From NCBI RefSeq assembly GCF_014204835.1, contig NZ_JACHMD010000001.1, positions 1,736,001-1,800,000 on the forward strand: 64,000 bases of DNA. Reading direction: 5' to 3'. A program made the translations under genes and the position numbers. The notes under the pieces are model-generated. The model was given only the letters and a program-made list of their open reading frames with translations. It searched no databases and had not been told where the DNA came from. Source of the DNA: Microbacterium marinum. GTDB lineage: Bacteria; Actinomycetota; Actinomycetes; Actinomycetales; Microbacteriaceae. Shown here piece by piece: positions 63,649 through 64,000 of the stretch. Position 1 is the first letter of the stretch; every line of letters begins with the position of its first letter.

Positions 63649-64000
63649 ATGGACACCATGCACTACGGCACCGACCGCGTTACCGGGGACACGCCTGTAC
63701 GCGTTGCCGACCTCCAGCCGGGGGACGTGCTGCGCAGCTATTCCGGCCTGGCCGACACGGTGACCGTGGCCGCCATTGTGTCGCATGGTGTGGGGCAGTA
63801 TGGCCGCCGGACGTTCGACGTGACCTACGATGACGGCACGCGTACGCCCTACGCCGCAGGTGACGACATGCGCGACCTCGCGACGGGTGGCCCGCGCGTG
63901 GCGGAGGACGCCGCGCCTGCCGAGGACGCCGCGCCTGCCGAGGACGCCGCGCCTGCCGAGGACGCCGCGCCTGCCGAGGACGCCGCGCCTGCCGAGGACG
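63649..64000 (+). CDS. Rightward phage protein with EDAAPA tandem repeats (partial)
   Basis: Starts at ATG 63649 (ATG 63658 possible). Residues 1-82 form a beta-rich domain (TPVRVADLQPGDVLRSYSGLADTVTVAAIVSHGVGQYGRRTFDVTYDDGTRTPYAAGDD) resembling small barrel domains. From residue 86 an exact six-residue repeat, EDAAPA, runs to the window edge and continues beyond it. The unit is 18 nt with no base changes, so it is recent or slippage-maintained. Function unknown; it has a strong promoter of its own. Confidence 0.65.
   Translation, partial: MDTMHYGTDRVTGDTPVRVADLQPGDVLRSYSGLADTVTVAAIVSHGVGQYGRRTFDVTYDDGTRTPYAAGDDMRDLATGGPRVAEDAAPAEDAAPAEDAAPAEDAAPAEDAAPAED
63904..64000 (+). repeat. 18-bp tandem repeat encoding EDAAPA
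   Basis: Five perfect copies of an 18-bp unit (GAGGACGCCGCGCCTGCC) and part of a sixth, cut by the window edge. Units are identical at every base. Confidence 0.9.

Larger units (their letters stand above)
39697..64000. mobile_element. Prophage 2 (head genes plus fibres, no visible tail genes)
   Basis: Starting right after tRNA-Lys, about 24 kb is almost wholly minus-strand phage sequence. From right to left it has a control region, an early operon of small overlapping genes, a DGQHR gene with a divergent partner, a full head module (TerS to capsid and one connector) and four fibre or adhesin genes. Lysis genes, integrase and repressor are not visible and may lie beyond 64000. No tail tube, tail terminator, chaperone or tape measure is found between the connector and the fibres. 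Confidence 0.85.

Overview
The window is high-GC actinobacterial DNA, most likely from a Microbacterium-like member of the Microbacteriaceae. The genus is inferred from the high GC content, the many leaderless genes (a TAnnnT -10 box about 8 nt before the start codon), an actinobacterial tmRNA tag (AEKKQSDFALAA), an RF2 gene without a frameshift, and the phage gene families. It holds a short stretch of host chromosome (about 22.97-39.70 kb) between two unrelated prophages. Both prophages run off the window, and no integrase is visible for either.

PROPHAGE 1 (1 to about 22.97 kb, mostly + strand) is the late part of an HK97-type siphovirus. It starts with small zinc-ribbon and HTH proteins and a HicAB toxin-antitoxin pair. 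Next come a calcineurin-like phosphoesterase, an M23-type endolysin and an HNH nuclease. The structural module is complete: TerS, TerL, portal, prohead protease, capsid, connectors, tail tube, tail-assembly chaperones (a -1 frameshift is needed), tape measure, a 904-residue minor tail protein, a holin-like protein and a tail-end protein with an HExxH zinc-protease motif. It ends at a bidirectional terminator, a DUF2510 gene and a small HTH gene. These lie directly against the last genes of a host tad (TadE-type pilus) locus.

HOST SEGMENT. The tad genes (22.99-24.32 kb) are followed by a tight four-gene minus-strand operon: a cellulose-synthase-like GT2, a STAS antagonist, an RsbW-type ATPase, and a secreted GH26-like domain fused to an OpgC acyltransferase. 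Then come an MFS transporter diverging from prfB, ftsE-ftsX, smpB, a SIMPL-domain protein, a short hypothetical, a zinc-containing SDR, a NUDIX hydrolase, ssrA (tmRNA), a lipoprotein, hisN and tRNA-Lys(CTT). smpB and ssrA, the two trans-translation components, are about 3 kb apart.

PROPHAGE 2 (39.70 kb to the right edge, mostly - strand) lies next to tRNA-Lys. Read from its early side, it has a control region (62.8-63.6 kb) and a long operon of small overlapping genes that includes a DnaQ-type exonuclease, an HNH nuclease and a DUF2637-like membrane protein. A DGQHR-domain gene with a divergent partner follows. The head module comes next: TerS, TerL, portal, protease-scaffold, decoration, capsid and one connector. 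The connector overlaps the first fibre gene, and only fibre or adhesin genes follow. I find no tail tube, tape measure or tail chaperone. A near-palindromic TTTTGCGCGCTAA motif recurs at promoters, in a divergent regulatory region and inside one gene. Four head genes share an almost identical leaderless promoter (TAGACT then 8 nt then ATG). This combination of a head-and-fibre-only late module and dispersed operator-like sites on leaderless promoters is the most unusual thing in the window.
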